From Orychophragmus violaceus (taxonomy: Eukaryota > Streptophyta > Magnoliopsida > Brassicales > Brassicaceae), in the NCBI GenBank assembly GCA_030180135.1, contig CM058240.1, forward strand, positions 749,001-813,000: a stretch of 64,000 nucleotides of DNA. Direction: 5' to 3'. Below the pieces are notes generated by a model. That model had not been told where the DNA came from, ran no database searches, and saw only the letters and a list, made by a program, of their open reading frames with translations. A program made the position numbers and the translations under genes. Shown here in pieces: positions 21,776-32,761 of this stretch. How positions within the stretch are numbered: position 1 is the first letter of the stretch; every line of letters begins with the position of its first letter.

Positions 21776-21778
21776 AAT

Positions 21779-23442
21779 TGATAACAGAGATTTTGCTAAT
21801 CTCTAAGGGTATCAATTCCCCATGCTTATCGTGTAGCAATGAGGGATCAATCCAATTTTGGGAGTGGATAATGACCAATTGAATACACCTAACCACAACA
21901 GCCAAGCAAATCAAATCAAATGAAAGTTCTAACAATTCTAAGCACAATTAACAATGACAAAGCAAACTAAACAAGCAAGATATCACTAATCAAGATAAAA
22001 CAAAGATAATCAAATAAAGAAGACAAGGCTTATGGGCTAAGGTCAATGATTAGAACCATCTAGAGCTAACAAGGATGTCTAACAATCAATCAAAGAAGCA
22101 AATCTCAAGCTAGGAACAATAACAATTGACTAATCCAATTTCTTGGTACTAATCACTTTCCCTAATCACATTTCAAGATCAAATTCTCATTTGTGAAATA
22201 AGATAAGGCAAGCATTAACAATCAAGTTCCATAAGCTAATAATCACTCTAAACATTCATTCCCATGAGCTAGAATATGAAAATCCCCTAATAGATCATAG
22301 CTTGCATTTCATCAAACACTTGGTGTGCAACAAAAGCCTAAGGATCTAGATTAACTTGATCATGGATAATCTAGCACTAAGCATATCTAGAAGGGTGAGA
22401 TCAATCATAAATAAGCTTTAAACATCCTTGATTCACTCTAAATAGCTCTAATCTACCTAACCCATAATCCTTGAAGAAGACTACTCACAAATCATGCTTA
22501 GCCCAACAAAATCCATGAGAAAGATGTTAAGCATGATGATTTGTGAAAGATTAAAGAAAGAGATGAAGAATCAAAACAAAACAAGTCTTAGATTAAGAAA
22601 AGATTAAACTTTTGTCTTACAAGAACTTAGAACAAAAACAAGCTTAAGATCCCAAAAATAAGGGTTTTTTGGCTTATAAATGAACAGTGTTTCGAACCGG
22701 GTCAACCCGGGACAAACCGGGTGTTGACCCGGATCCATTGGGCGAAATTGGTCAAAGCTCAGAAAGTCAACGAAATTTGGCCGCTCGCGGTTTGGGACAA
22801 ACCGCAAGGGTAACCGCGATGCTCCACGGTCCGGGTTTGGCATCACTCGCGGTTTGGTTTACGCCCGCGACGTTAACCGCGGTCAAGCCGCATGAGTTCG
22901 GTCCCAACCTCTTACGTTGCTCGCGGTTTGGTTCTCACCGGTGGTCTAACCGCGATACGGCACGGCACGGTTCCTCCCTTCGCTCGCGGTGTGCCTTGCG
23001 GGTTGGGCCGTCGCCGCGTGGAATCGTCGGGGGGGGGGGGGGGGGGGGGGCCTTTGCGGGCTTGGACTCCGGGGGGGGCAAAGGCTGCTGAGGCGTGTTT
23101 GGTGGCTTCGAGCGTGCGTGGCTCTGCATTGACTCCAGCCCACCATTTTTGACTTCTTTGACCTCTTGGCTTTTTGTCTGCTCTGCTGCTAATCCACTTA
23201 CGACAAAAGCTTTATAATCATCCTCATTCTCTTCTCTTATAAGCAGTGCTCCACATTCTCCTTTGTACCTAGGGGCTCAACACAAACTCCAAAAGAATAC
23301 TAAAAAAAATGCATAACTCTAGTTCTAGAAACTTTAATTCATGGATGCATAATTTTATATTTAAATGCATGAAAATAAATACAATATGCAACAAAACTAA
23401 GTACATTATAAATCTTAAATCTTATAAATTATGCATATATCA
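21779..23442 (-). repeat. LTR, 5' LTR of the full element (1664 bp)
   Basis: TGATAT...TATCA ends as in 15238-16900, from which it differs at very few positions. The 22-base G run is at 23029-23050 and the GC-rich repeat block at 22681-23100. The transcription start is not visible from sequence alone. Confidence 0.92.
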
Positions 23443-23447
23443 CGCAT

Positions 23448-23994
23448 ACACATTATGAATACAATAATCAAATATATTATCACATCTGGATTAATATTAA
23501 ATGTAGAGATGTACGAATCTCTTAACAGAATTCTTGTAATCGTTGAAAAACAAATCAATCGAGTAGAGACAACTCATGTGATAATTGTTTTGATTTAGTA
23601 GCATAATAGTACTTGTACCAAAGCATATACTTTTGTACCGCATTTATAAACGCCTAAACAACTATATTATAAATTGCGAAAGCTCTCGTTAATAAAATAG
23701 TTATAGAATATCGTCGGTGGAGATCAACGAGCTTACGTTATTCCTTGCATAAACAAATGATAATGTTATCCCAATACTCTTTCTAACACGGCTTGATGTG
23801 TATCTTAGCCGCATAAACACCTGAGAGTATTGCATAAAATGTGAATAAAATGTTTCAGTTTGGGTTTAGTACAGACTACACAAGAGAGCCTAAGATTGAA
23901 CTTCTTAAAAATTAATTTTGGGGTACCCAAACTTATAGGAAAAATTCTTAAAGAAATGTGCAGTTTATAGGTAGACCTTCTTTTTCAAATATAT
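23448..23994. other. Intergenic, nothing recognised
   Basis: Right flank of the LTR element; no gene or repeat boundary is supported. Confidence 0.5.
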
Positions 23995-23997
23995 AAG

Positions 23998-24267
23998 AGC
24001 AGCTACATCGGCGGACGCGAGGTGAGTCTCTTAAAAATGTTTTTTTTATGATTATTATTATTTTTTTTTTTTTACAGATGCCAAAAAAATAATAAAAAAG
24101 CGACGAATCAGATGGTGACACGTGTAAGGAACAGTGCAAGAAACGTATCTTAAATAAGAGATTTTAGATACGGTTTCTTAAAAAAATTATGGGGTCCACA
24201 TGGGACCCATAATATTATAATATTTTTTTTTAAGAGACGCCTTAAGAGACGCTCGTTGTAGGTGATC
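23998..24267. mobile_element. Tourist-like MITE
   Basis: Ends GAGCAGCTACATCGGC and, inverted, GATCACCTACAACGAGC, with TAA on each side (23995-23997, 24268-24270). GTCTCTTA / TTAAGAGAC sub-terminal arms, an internal T-run and an ACACGTGTAAGGAACAGTG block match the layout of 9103-9347 and 34102-34364. Confidence 0.75.
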
Positions 24268-24307
24268 TAAATAGATCGAAAACAATGATTTATATCCGTG
24301 TAAATAT

Positions 24308-24407
24308 CCAAAAAAATAGTGTTATACTTTTTCACTAGAGGTAGATCGAACTTAAACCGTTGTAACACTTCGAACTTGTCTCTTTACCATTAGACCAAAT
24401 GATCTCA
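24308..24407 (-). mobile_element. Short tRNA-head SINE-like insertion
   Basis: On the minus strand TGGTCTAATGGTAAAG (A-box-like, about 24386-24400) and GTTCGATCT (B-box-like, 24343-24351) are spaced as in a pol III promoter. A 9-bp repeat TGTAAATAT flanks the unit (24299-24307, 24408-24416). It is too degenerate and short for a functional tRNA. Confidence 0.5.
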
Positions 24408-24416
24408 TGTAAATAT

Positions 24417-24952
24417 TGTAAATATTTTGTATATGACGAATAAAATTGGTAGGAGTAGTTAGTGGAAATAAGAGTATGATTAGGGGGTAATTAGTGAAGA
24501 TTAGGTAACAACGCAAACAAATATTAATTAAACATATGTTAATATGGTGGACCTTGAAGTCCACGACTACTCCGTACAGGCAGCCTCTATCTCTTTCCAC
24601 GTACATTTTCCACTCTCTCTCTCCACTTTTTCACTCTCCATTTATATAACGATTAGATTAAAATGAAGTTAATAATGTAATTAATCGTAGATTAATCCAA
24701 GTTCTCATAAAAACACAGGAAACATATTAGAATATTATTTAATATTATGAACCTCATTTTGTATACAAAGCTTCGGAAGTCTGTGTCTTCATTTTTGTAA
24801 AAGATTCTCACATATTATTCCTATCAACATCTCCAAGGAATAAAAGTTTGCTAATTTTTATCATCATGGAATAAGATATTTTACGGCAGAAAATCATTGT
24901 TTTCTGACTCAGCGAAACTTACTTTAGTACAAAAGTTACTTTAAATCACTGC
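24417..24952. other. Intergenic, nothing recognised
   Basis: AT-rich; no supported gene. Confidence 0.5.
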
Positions 24953-24965
24953 AAGATAAAATGTT

Positions 24966-25210
24966 TGTCCTGACTCTTGTGGTCAAGTGATTAGGGACGG
25001 GCTTTGAACGCTACCACGTTTCGGGTTCGATCCTTCTGTCATGCGAAACTAAGTCACATTTGTTTAGGACACTTACATGGATATGGACCCATTGCTTTCG
25101 GCCTATTTGAATACCTGGAGAGAGGGTCTATCTATGGACTGCACCTCCCCTTGAGGATTAGTCTGAGCGCCTCCATAGATTCGGGATACCCCAGGTTAAT
25201 CAAAAAAAAA
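24966..25210 (+). mobile_element. SINE, 245 bp, 13-bp TSD
   Basis: tRNA-like head with A-box-like TGGTCAAGTGATTAGGG and B-box GGTTCGATCC, then a family-specific body (ACATGGATATGGACCCATT, CTATCTATGGACTGCACC) and an A-run tail. Flanked by a perfect duplication AAGATAAAATGTT (24953-24965, 25211-25223). Degenerate members of the same family lie at about 26725-26960 and 63170-63330. Confidence 0.85.
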
Positions 25211-25460
25211 AAGATAAAATGTTAAAAGTAGAAATGGTAAAGTCAAGAAACATAATCTTTATATTTTTGAAAAAGTAAAAAAAAAATCCACCATTTGATG
25301 ATATAATAATTAATGGGAACAAAATATTTCAACGGCGAAAAGAAAAGGGCCAACTTTATTGTACAGCATATTTGCTTTTTGTACTGAGGAAAGCTTTTTT
25401 TAACAGTTGTAATAAAATTAATAAAATTAATATAAAACAAATTAAAATAAAATTTTCTTT

Positions 25461-25468
25461 TATAAATA
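25461..25468 (+). promoter_or_regulatory. TATA box of the AT5G65660-like gene
   Basis: TATAAATA about 160 bp upstream of the start codon, followed by a CT-rich leader (25480-25560) typical of plant 5' UTRs. Confidence 0.65.
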
Positions 25469-25565
25469 AACACACCATATCTCATCTTTCTTCCCGTCCC
25501 CTGCCCTCTCCAAACTCACACAAACACTCTCTTCTCTCTCTTCTTTCTGTTTCTCTCTCTAACAC

Positions 25566-25844
25566 ATGAGAGAAGAACATCATCTCAAAATCTCAGCCGT
25601 TGATTATACTACAGCCACCGTAGATGGAGAACACTCCAGATTTCTCGCCGCCACACATGGACGCTTCTCGGCCGTCACTGGGATTCCCTCTCGGCACAGC
25701 TCTGCTTCTCATAATCATTTTCAGTCTCTCCGGTATATTTTCTTGCTGTTACCATTGGGACAAACATCGCTCCCTCCGCCGCTCTTTGGCCAATGCCTCC
25801 GGTCATGCCACCGCCGACATAGAGTCCTCTCCGTCCAAACCTAG
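25566..25844 (+). other. Overlapping upstream ORF in the AT5G65660-like leader
   Basis: The first ATG downstream of the TATA box (25566) opens a 92-codon frame that overlaps the main start at 25624 in another frame and stops at 25844. A ribosome initiating here would bypass the main start, so this may lower translation. Its product (MREEHHLKISAVDYTTATVD start) is not recognised. Confidence 0.45.
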
Positions 25845-26413
25845 ACCCCCTTTTCCGGTAAACTTTCCTCTCCCAGTTCTGAATATATTTTTTTTACTAA
25901 TAGCAAAATTTTGGAGCTTGATAAATTATTTTTTACCAACAAAAAGAAAACAATTTTACCAAAAATATTAAATTTATTTTCATAGAGGATTTGAAGCTCA
26001 TTAATCATAATAATTATTGTTAAATATGTTTGTAATAATTAGCAAAAAATAAAATATCTGGCTTACGTGTGCTAAATCCGGACATGTTAAAGATTTTAGT
26101 TACTAAATCTAAGTAAATACAAAATAGGGATTATAATTACAAATTGGAAAGTAAATTAAATAAAAAGCAATTGAAATAACATTATGAACATAAATGTAAT
26201 TAATTACAATGAGCTATTGTTTGTGAACAGGAATTGAAGAAACCTCAGAATCTCAGTGTACCGGTGTTGATGCCTGGAGATAATACGCCGAAATTTATAG
26301 CATTGCCGTGTCCGTGTGCACCACCTCGGCCGGATAAAATCGCCGTAGATGTTCAAAGTCCACCGCACTCACCGCCTGTTAAGCCGCCACGTTTTCCCGT
26401 TCCTCTGTATTAG
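25624..26413 (+). CDS. Small proline-rich single-pass membrane protein, AT5G65660-like (138 aa, two exons)
   Basis: Exons 25624-25857 (78 codons) and 26231-26413 (60 codons plus stop), joined in phase 0 across a 373-bp GT-AG intron (CCG|GTAAAC ... AACAG|GAATTG). The protein has an N-terminal Pro/Ser stretch (MENTPDFSPPHMDASRPS), one hydrophobic segment at about residues 21-40 (PLGTALLLIIIFSLSGIFS), then CCYHWDKHRSLRRSL. It closes with a proline-rich tail (PCPCAPPRPDK, VQSPPHSPPVKPP, RFPVPLY). The layout matches the Arabidopsis hydroxyproline-rich glycoprotein family member next to IAA9. Its role is not known; the basic residues after the membrane segment suggest a cytosolic tail (inference). 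The stop lies 129 bp before the duplicated block. Confidence 0.88.
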
Positions 26414-26724
26414 ATTTAATTTAGCTACAATATAACAAAAAAGGATGGAAAATTGTCGAAATATTTCGTTTTGATGTAAATATGGATCACAAATTTACAT
26501 TCGTTTTTTTTCACTGAATATTTATTTTTGTATTCAGTTGGTAACATTATGGAGTGGTAAAATAATAAATATACAGAGAATGGCATTGTTATTAAACAAG
26601 GTAAATAATGGAGCTAGATTAGCCCCCCTCCCCCAAAAAAATGGAGCTAGTTATTAAAAATTTTAAACGTAATTGTTTGGTTGATTAAAAACACTATAAA
26701 TCCACACTTAAAAACCTAAATTGT

Positions 26725-26960
26725 TAAAACTTTGTGGTAAAATGGGAAAGAGATGGATTTAGAATGCAATATGTTACATTGTTTTAAACACCTACATAGA
26801 TACAAATTCTTATCTTCAAATTTATTCGAGTATCTAAAAAATAGTTTATCTATAGAGTGCACCAACTTCTATCGGTATGTTAGTGATATACCATTTAAAA
26901 CGATATCAAAACATATAATAAAAAAGTTATTTCAATTTTTTTTACCGTTTTCACTAATGT
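26725..26960 (+). mobile_element. Degenerate SINE relic
   Basis: Body motifs follow those of the intact SINE at 24966-25210 in order: CACCTACATAGATAC, TATTCGAGTATCT, TTATCTATAGAGTGCACC. The tRNA-like head is only vaguely visible near 26730. In copy B an 83-bp part (equivalent to 26868-26950) is missing. Confidence 0.45.
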
Positions 26961-26968
26961 CTTTCTGT

Positions 26969-28625
26969 TTTTCACTATTTAACATTTATATTAACAATTA
27001 ATATATTCGTTTCGTTTTTATTTACCAATCAAACCATTTATTTTTTCATACTTATATAATTTATCCTAAGGTTTTTTTAAAAGGTAATATTGCATGGTTT
27101 TTTTTAATTTTTATGTTGAATATTGTTCATCGATTTGAGCTATTAACTATGTATGATGCTGTAAGCAACAACAAAAACACATGGCACGTCTCGTCAGACG
27201 ATATTTCCGATGTCGATGTCCTGATTTAATCATGTTTCATTTATATACAATTATTTTTTTACCAAAATAATATAGATTACTACCAATATTGGACATATCA
27301 AGAGTTGGTTGAATTGTACCAGAAATAGCCAAACGCAGATTGCATTTTTCTTCACATTTCCGTTTCTGTTAGTAAATCCAGTTTTAGAAAGGTGTTTTAT
27401 GCAACCACGTTTGATACTTAAAGAGGAAAAACAAGCAAATCGATGTACGTTACAACAAGAAACTTCATGATTATATCATTGAACATAGCAAACATTTAGA
27501 AGAAAACCTCAACTAAGATGTAGATCCGGATTTAAACATATTATTTTGAAACATTTGAATGAAGTCCATCTACATAACGTTCCCAAAAAATTATAAAATC
27601 TTGCTTTATATATTTACTAATTTATGGGGAAAAAAATTTTATATGTTTATTATAAAAACATAAAATTTTCTAAGAAGTATATAATAAATAAAATATTATG
27701 TAAGTTATATGTGTATAGATTAAATTTTTTAATTATTTTTCTTTGATTTATTTTTTTAAATTGCTTTTGTTTGATTTGTATAATTTTAGGTATAAATTAT
27801 ATTAGTATAAAAGTAAAATTACAGATATTTTTTTTTGAAATAGGGCTCCGAGAATCTTAGCTCCAACTCTGCTAAGATGAATCCGATAAAAAAAATTTCG
27901 ATTAAAAGTCTGAAAATTCCTCAATTAATTGTCCGTTAATTTTTTTAACACATCCATTATAACACTATTAAATTAAAACAATGTGTTTTTAAAAATAAAG
28001 AAATTATAACTATTTAAAAAAAAACAAATGTTTCTCTAGAATAATTTAAAAATTAATGGATAATTAATTAAAAATATATATTAGATTTTTAGTTGAAGAG
28101 ATTTGGTCTAATTCATTTTTAGTTGAGAAGTTGTTTCACTAAATTCCTTAAACATTTCAACATATAGATGCACTAATTATTATTTGAGCTTGACAAAAAT
28201 GAAAATTATGATCTCATTGTTACATTTACAGTATGGACGGAACAATTATTTTCTTCTACCAATCAATATTAAGTGCTTGGATGGATAATGAAACCAAATG
28301 TTATACAATTCATATAAAACAAGACATGTTTGTTTTATGGAATTACTGAAACTGACGTCTAACTACCACCAACAACTAAGAAAAATATCAAAAGAGAGAA
28401 GTGTTGTTACTTGTTAGTAACACGAGTAATCAAAAGGTCAGATGCATTTTTTGATCTATTCTTCTTCTCTCAACCAACACAACACACACTCTCCTTTTTC
28501 TCTTAGGTAGAGAGAAAAGCAGCGGACGGTTCAGATCTATTTTGGCCACTCAATACAATCCCATCACTTCAACAAACCAATTCTTGAAAGTTTAGTTAAC
28601 ATAAATCTTATAGTACACTGAACTG
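26969..28625. other. AT-rich intergenic sequence
   Basis: No gene or bounded repeat recognised. Around 28440-28540 there is a CT-rich, leader-like stretch (TTCTTCTCTCAACCAACACA type) with no ORF behind it. Confidence 0.5.
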
Positions 28626-28645
28626 GAATCAGTGGAAACTTAGTT

Positions 28646-28758
28646 CGGGTTAGGCCTGGGCAGAAAAAACCGTAACCGAAGAACCGAACCGGAACCAACC
28701 AAAAATTTTGGTTCGGTTATGGTTTCGGTTCCGACCAAAATACCCGATGAAGAACCGT
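28646..28758. mobile_element. Insertion of CCGAACC-type repeat between 20-bp direct repeats
   Basis: GAATCAGTGGAAACTTAGTT occurs at 28626-28645 and again at 28759-28778. The 113 bp between them begins CGGGTTAGGCCTGGGCAG, the terminal motif of the GGTTCGG hAT-type family, and continues with ACCGAAC repeats. It lacks a matching inverted right end, and the flanking repeat is longer than the 8 bp of hAT. A copy is at 43451-43563. Confidence 0.5.
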
Positions 28759-28790
28759 GAATCAGTGGAAACTTAGTTGTTAGTGTTTCC

Positions 28791-28990
28791 TGTCAAAACC
28801 GTAAAATCGTGTTTTCCCGCCAAAACTGCAAAATCGTGTTTTTGTCAAAACTATAAAATCGTGTTTTTCCGCCAAAACGGCAAAATCGCGTTTTCCCGCC
28901 AAAACGGCAAAATCACGTTTTTCCGTCTAAATCGCAAAATCCTGTTTTCCATCAAAACCGCAAAATCGTGTTTTCCGCCAAAACCACAAA
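28791..28990. repeat. Minisatellite, ~27-bp unit, about seven copies
   Basis: Degenerate units of the form AAAATCGTGTTTTCCCGCCA then AAACNGC, visible as a 9-10 residue period in translation. A neighbouring patch at 29050-29170 repeats a CTAGACGCAATTT motif. Copy B is at 43596-43795. Confidence 0.8.
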
Positions 28991-29175
28991 ATTCAAACCT
29001 TAAAAATAATGCATCCAACTAATGTATACAAATAAACAAAAAAACATAATTGCATCTAGACGCAATTTCTAGACGCAATTTCTAAATACATAAAGAAACA
29101 TAATTGCATTTACATCTGGATGCAACGTTTGGAAACTGCATCTAAACGCAGTTTCTAAACGCAATTTCCAGATGA

Positions 29176-30282
29176 TGAAAAGAATAAGCCCTAATTGTGG
29201 TTGTTTTAATGATAAAAATGACGAATTAGACGTCAAATAGCTCTTCCTTAATTACCATTATGTTTTAATAAAGTTCGTGAGCCTAAAAACACAATACCTT
29301 ATAAATTTGGCACTAATGTTTCGTTAATTACCATTCTGTTTTAATAAAATTATGGACCCTCAAGATATTAAAAAAAGCTATAGATTTGGCACTAAAGTTA
29401 CCAGTCCAAAATTGACGTCACTAGCAAGTCTCCTAACCAAGTGCTCAAAACACATCCCCACCACTCGGACCCTCCAATTCAACAATCAACTTCATGACCT
29501 AATTTCACTGTTTATATATATTTTATTCTTATACTTTGATGATTTGTCATTTTAGATTTTGAATATTGAGTTTTACTAATTCATTGGTTGATCCTAATAT
29601 TCTAATCCAAGTAATCCCGAATCTGATCGAAAGAGATTTACCTTTAGCTCAAGTCCACTAATGATCAATTATGCAACCCCAAAAAGAATACTAAACGTTA
29701 ATAAATTAGGTCGAAGTTTCGAATCAAATCTCTATTTTTCTATCATATCAAGTTTCGAATTTCAGACGCATCACAATTCGCAACGACATAAGATAAAAAT
29801 GTCAAAGATAAACAACTTTAATTTGATCGGATAAGTAATTAAATGCTAATCAAATATTTTGGATGTAGTGATAAAGAAACGGAATATGAATTCATCACGT
29901 TCAAGATTCGATCTACTTGTTTCATATATTTCATTTGACCATCTTAAAAAAATTGAGGATGAAACGTGACGTATAGATAAACTATAATTTTGAGATATAG
30001 AAAACCGATAAAATAATACATATTTTTAAAAAAAGTAATTAAATGCTTGCAAATAGTTCCATATATGAGTGTCTTTTGGCTCCTCCAAAAATGCAAAGTA
30101 AACAGTGTTTGTGTTCAAGTGCGTCGTCCTACACTACAAAGTACAAACTGACTGTACTGATTCCTTTGATGACGTTATCTTATGCTTCGTGCTTCTTCTG
30201 TGACCGAATTTTTTTTTCTTTTGGTGAAAATTATTTTGTTGGTATTTTTGTTTGTCGGCATTTATGTTGGTATTTTAATATA
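29176..30282. other. Intergenic, nothing recognised
   Basis: Two nearby copies of a TTAATTACCATT(A/C)TGTTTTAAT-like motif (about 29251 and 29325) but no gene. Confidence 0.5.
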
Positions 30283-30287
30283 ATGTA

Positions 30288-30611
30288 TGTTAGGATCTTA
30301 CATTGGAATGAATAGACCAACACTAATATATAAAAATTAAAGTTAATCCATTTATTATCAATTTGTTTTAAGTTAGAAGCTCATAGAACCTAACATAGTA
30401 TCAGAGTTTCGTTTAATTTAAATAGGGTGGGCCAAAAAAGGGTCATAAAGTAGAATACGGTTCGAGATAAGCCGATAAAAGTCATCATTTCGAGGGTGTG
30501 TGTTAAGATCCCACTTTAAAAATATGAAAGAACCAACAATAATATATAAATGGTTAAGATCAATCCACTTATTACCAATTGGTTTAGGTTAAAAGCTCAT
30601 AAAACTTAATA
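30288..30611 (+). mobile_element. TRIM (miniature LTR retrotransposon), 324 bp
   Basis: LTRs at 30288-30395 and 30501-30611 (TGTTAGGATC...CCTAACA and TGTTAAGATC...TTAATA), primer-binding site TAGTATCAGAGTTTCG right after the first LTR, and a perfect 5-bp duplication ATGTA (30283-30287, 30612-30616). No coding capacity. Same family as 9807-10142; copy B at 45093-45416. Confidence 0.92.
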
Positions 30612-30846
30612 ATGTATATATACTAAAATAGTTTCAATATTTTTTTTAATTAATCTGTGTATATAAAACCTAAATATTTATAGAAGTATGTTTTGATTTT
30701 GTATAATAAAAATATTGAACTTAAAATGTGTTAATATTTCAAATCTATCTATTTATCACTTGACCACAAAAACTTGACCAAAAAATCATGGACAATAACT
30801 TAAATACTAACTATATATACATATTACACGCTAAGAAATCAAAGCG

Positions 30847-31068
30847 GAACGGTCGAGGTAGTCCAAGTGGTAGCGGATCCGTGGTGGCAATACACCATCC
30901 GGGTTCGACTCCAGGCGGAAACAAAAATGCCTTTTCTGGTCACAACGCGGATACTGGGCTTTGGCCTAGGAAAAACCTCACAGGTGAAGCTGGCCTGCGG
31001 CCTAACTGAACCCAAGGGATTAGTCTGGATCAATTGGTCTGGGATCTACCCCTGGATTAACAAAAAAA
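30847..31068 (+). mobile_element. SINE, ~222 bp, 14-bp TSD
   Basis: tRNA-derived head with GTCCAAGTGGTAGCGGATC (A box) and GGGTTCGACTCC (B box), a GC-rich body and a short A tail. Flanked by a perfect duplication AAGAAATCAAAGCG (30833-30846, 31069-31082). The body differs from the 24966-25210 family. Copy B at 45652-45873. Confidence 0.88.
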
Positions 31069-31082
31069 AAGAAATCAAAGCG

Positions 31083-32761
31083 ATATATTATGAAGACATC
31101 AATAACAAGGAAGCACAAGCACCTTACCTCCCATCAGTATATCTTAGATCAAGTTTCATTCTATACAAAATGTTATGTGATGTTTTTCAATGACATCCAT
31201 GAACTTACTTTACGCTCAAACAAGAAGAATATGGATCTAGTTCTCTTTTCTTTACTTCCTTAAGATCTTTTTATTCTTTGCATATATTTTTCATTACAAT
31301 GTAAATAGGAATCAGTATTTATTTGTTTCAGAATTTGGTTAATATAACTAGTTGACTGGATGGAGAAAAACGCATTAGGTAACTGATTAGAGTTGTTGTC
31401 AACAAAAATACAAAATACAAAATGAAATAAAATGAGGCGATTTATTCTTTTTTTTTTTTTTTTTGGAAAAAGTTGCAGTACGACCTATTTAAATATTGTC
31501 ATAATATCCCTGTTAAAAGAATATATTATCATAAAAAAACAAATTAAATATACTGTGTAGTCATATGAAAGCATGTGAGGGCACCGCAATCACCGCTGAA
31601 ACCTAGGGATCATGCCATTTTATCTCTTTATTTGTTGTTGTTGTTTTTAATAACAACTTTATAATTTCAGAAGATAATGTATAATATGATTAACATATAA
31701 CAAGAAAACATACCTTTTTTACTTTTTTTTGCAGATTTCTTATAAAATGGGGATTGTTGTCATCATTTTTGAAAATACAAAACCTTCAATAACATAAACT
31801 ATTTATCCACAACACGTTATGGTTTATTCACAACTAAGTTTTAATAAGTTTATGAGATAGTTGGTACGCACTACGTAGAATCCTCGAAATAACTCAACAA
31901 TAAATAGTCAAATGAAAATAAAAACTCATAAAAGAATTTAAATAAAATTAAAAAGAAAATGGATGAAAAGTGGAATCTAATATGTAAAACGTACGGATGA
32001 TAAGCAAGACAAGAGCGGGCCGGAGATTGACGAAGGTCACATGGGGGAAACATTTCATAATGCTTCTCTTATCCTTTCATTATTTCCTGACGTCACATTT
32101 TCCATTTTCTTTTTATTTTCCTTCATTCTTCTTATACTATTAAATTAAAGAAATCGTTCATTTCATTTTCAAATACAGAACAAAGATATTGAGTTTTTCC
32201 CTTCTATACATATAAATATATTTAAAAAAACGGCTGTAGTGGAAGTCCATTTAAATGTTAGGTACATGTAGTTTAAAAATTCGACATGAATCAATTCCAA
32301 ACCCTACTTTTCTTATGCTGTTAAACACACAATTTGCTTAGAAAGACTACAACCTTTCATTATAATGCGTGACATCAATTGGATTATTCACGTTTTATTG
32401 ATAGCTTTGTATTGTAGACATTATTTTGCTATCTAAGATCAAACCAATTCAAATGTATTTAGAAGAATGCTTTGTAATTTGTTATAAATTTTAGTTTTTC
32501 ATAGTTTACAAATCTAAATGTGACCCATCAATTCATATATGTCCCATAATATTCTTTTATCGACTTTATCGTTTTGTAATATCTGTCAGGTATGAATGAG
32601 AAAGGGATGCTACACAACTTGTTGGGCTAAATCACAATTCAAAAAGGATTCATCATTAGTTTCCAACATGTAGATAATGTTAAAACAGGGATGAGGACAA
32701 TGTTATATATATATAAACATATACTTTTGCAAGTTGCATAACTAAGATTCTTGGTTAGGCC
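31083..32761. other. AT-rich intergenic sequence
   Basis: No supported gene or bounded repeat. Confidence 0.5.

Larger units (their letters stand above)
15238..23442 (-). mobile_element. Non-autonomous Athila-like (Ty3/Gypsy) LTR retrotransposon, 8205 bp
   Basis: Order on the minus strand: 5' LTR 23442-21779, primer-binding site 21775-21763, gag-protease ORF 21663-18730, about 1.8 kb non-coding, polypurine tract 16914-16901, 3' LTR 16900-15238. No reverse transcriptase, RNase H, integrase or envelope-like sequence is present, so it must be mobilised in trans. Near-identical LTRs indicate recent insertion. The right flank is CGCAT; its duplication cannot be checked because the other side runs into the truncated second unit. 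Confidence 0.92.

Noticed and set aside
28777..29022. 81-codon ORF with KSCFPAKTAKSCF repeats
   Set aside because: Translation of the 27-bp minisatellite; no start context or homology.
30847..31068. tRNA gene
   Set aside because: A and B boxes are present but there is no cloverleaf with a usable anticodon arm; the body, A tail and target duplication show a SINE. The same applies to 24966-25210, 24308-24407 and 63170-63330.
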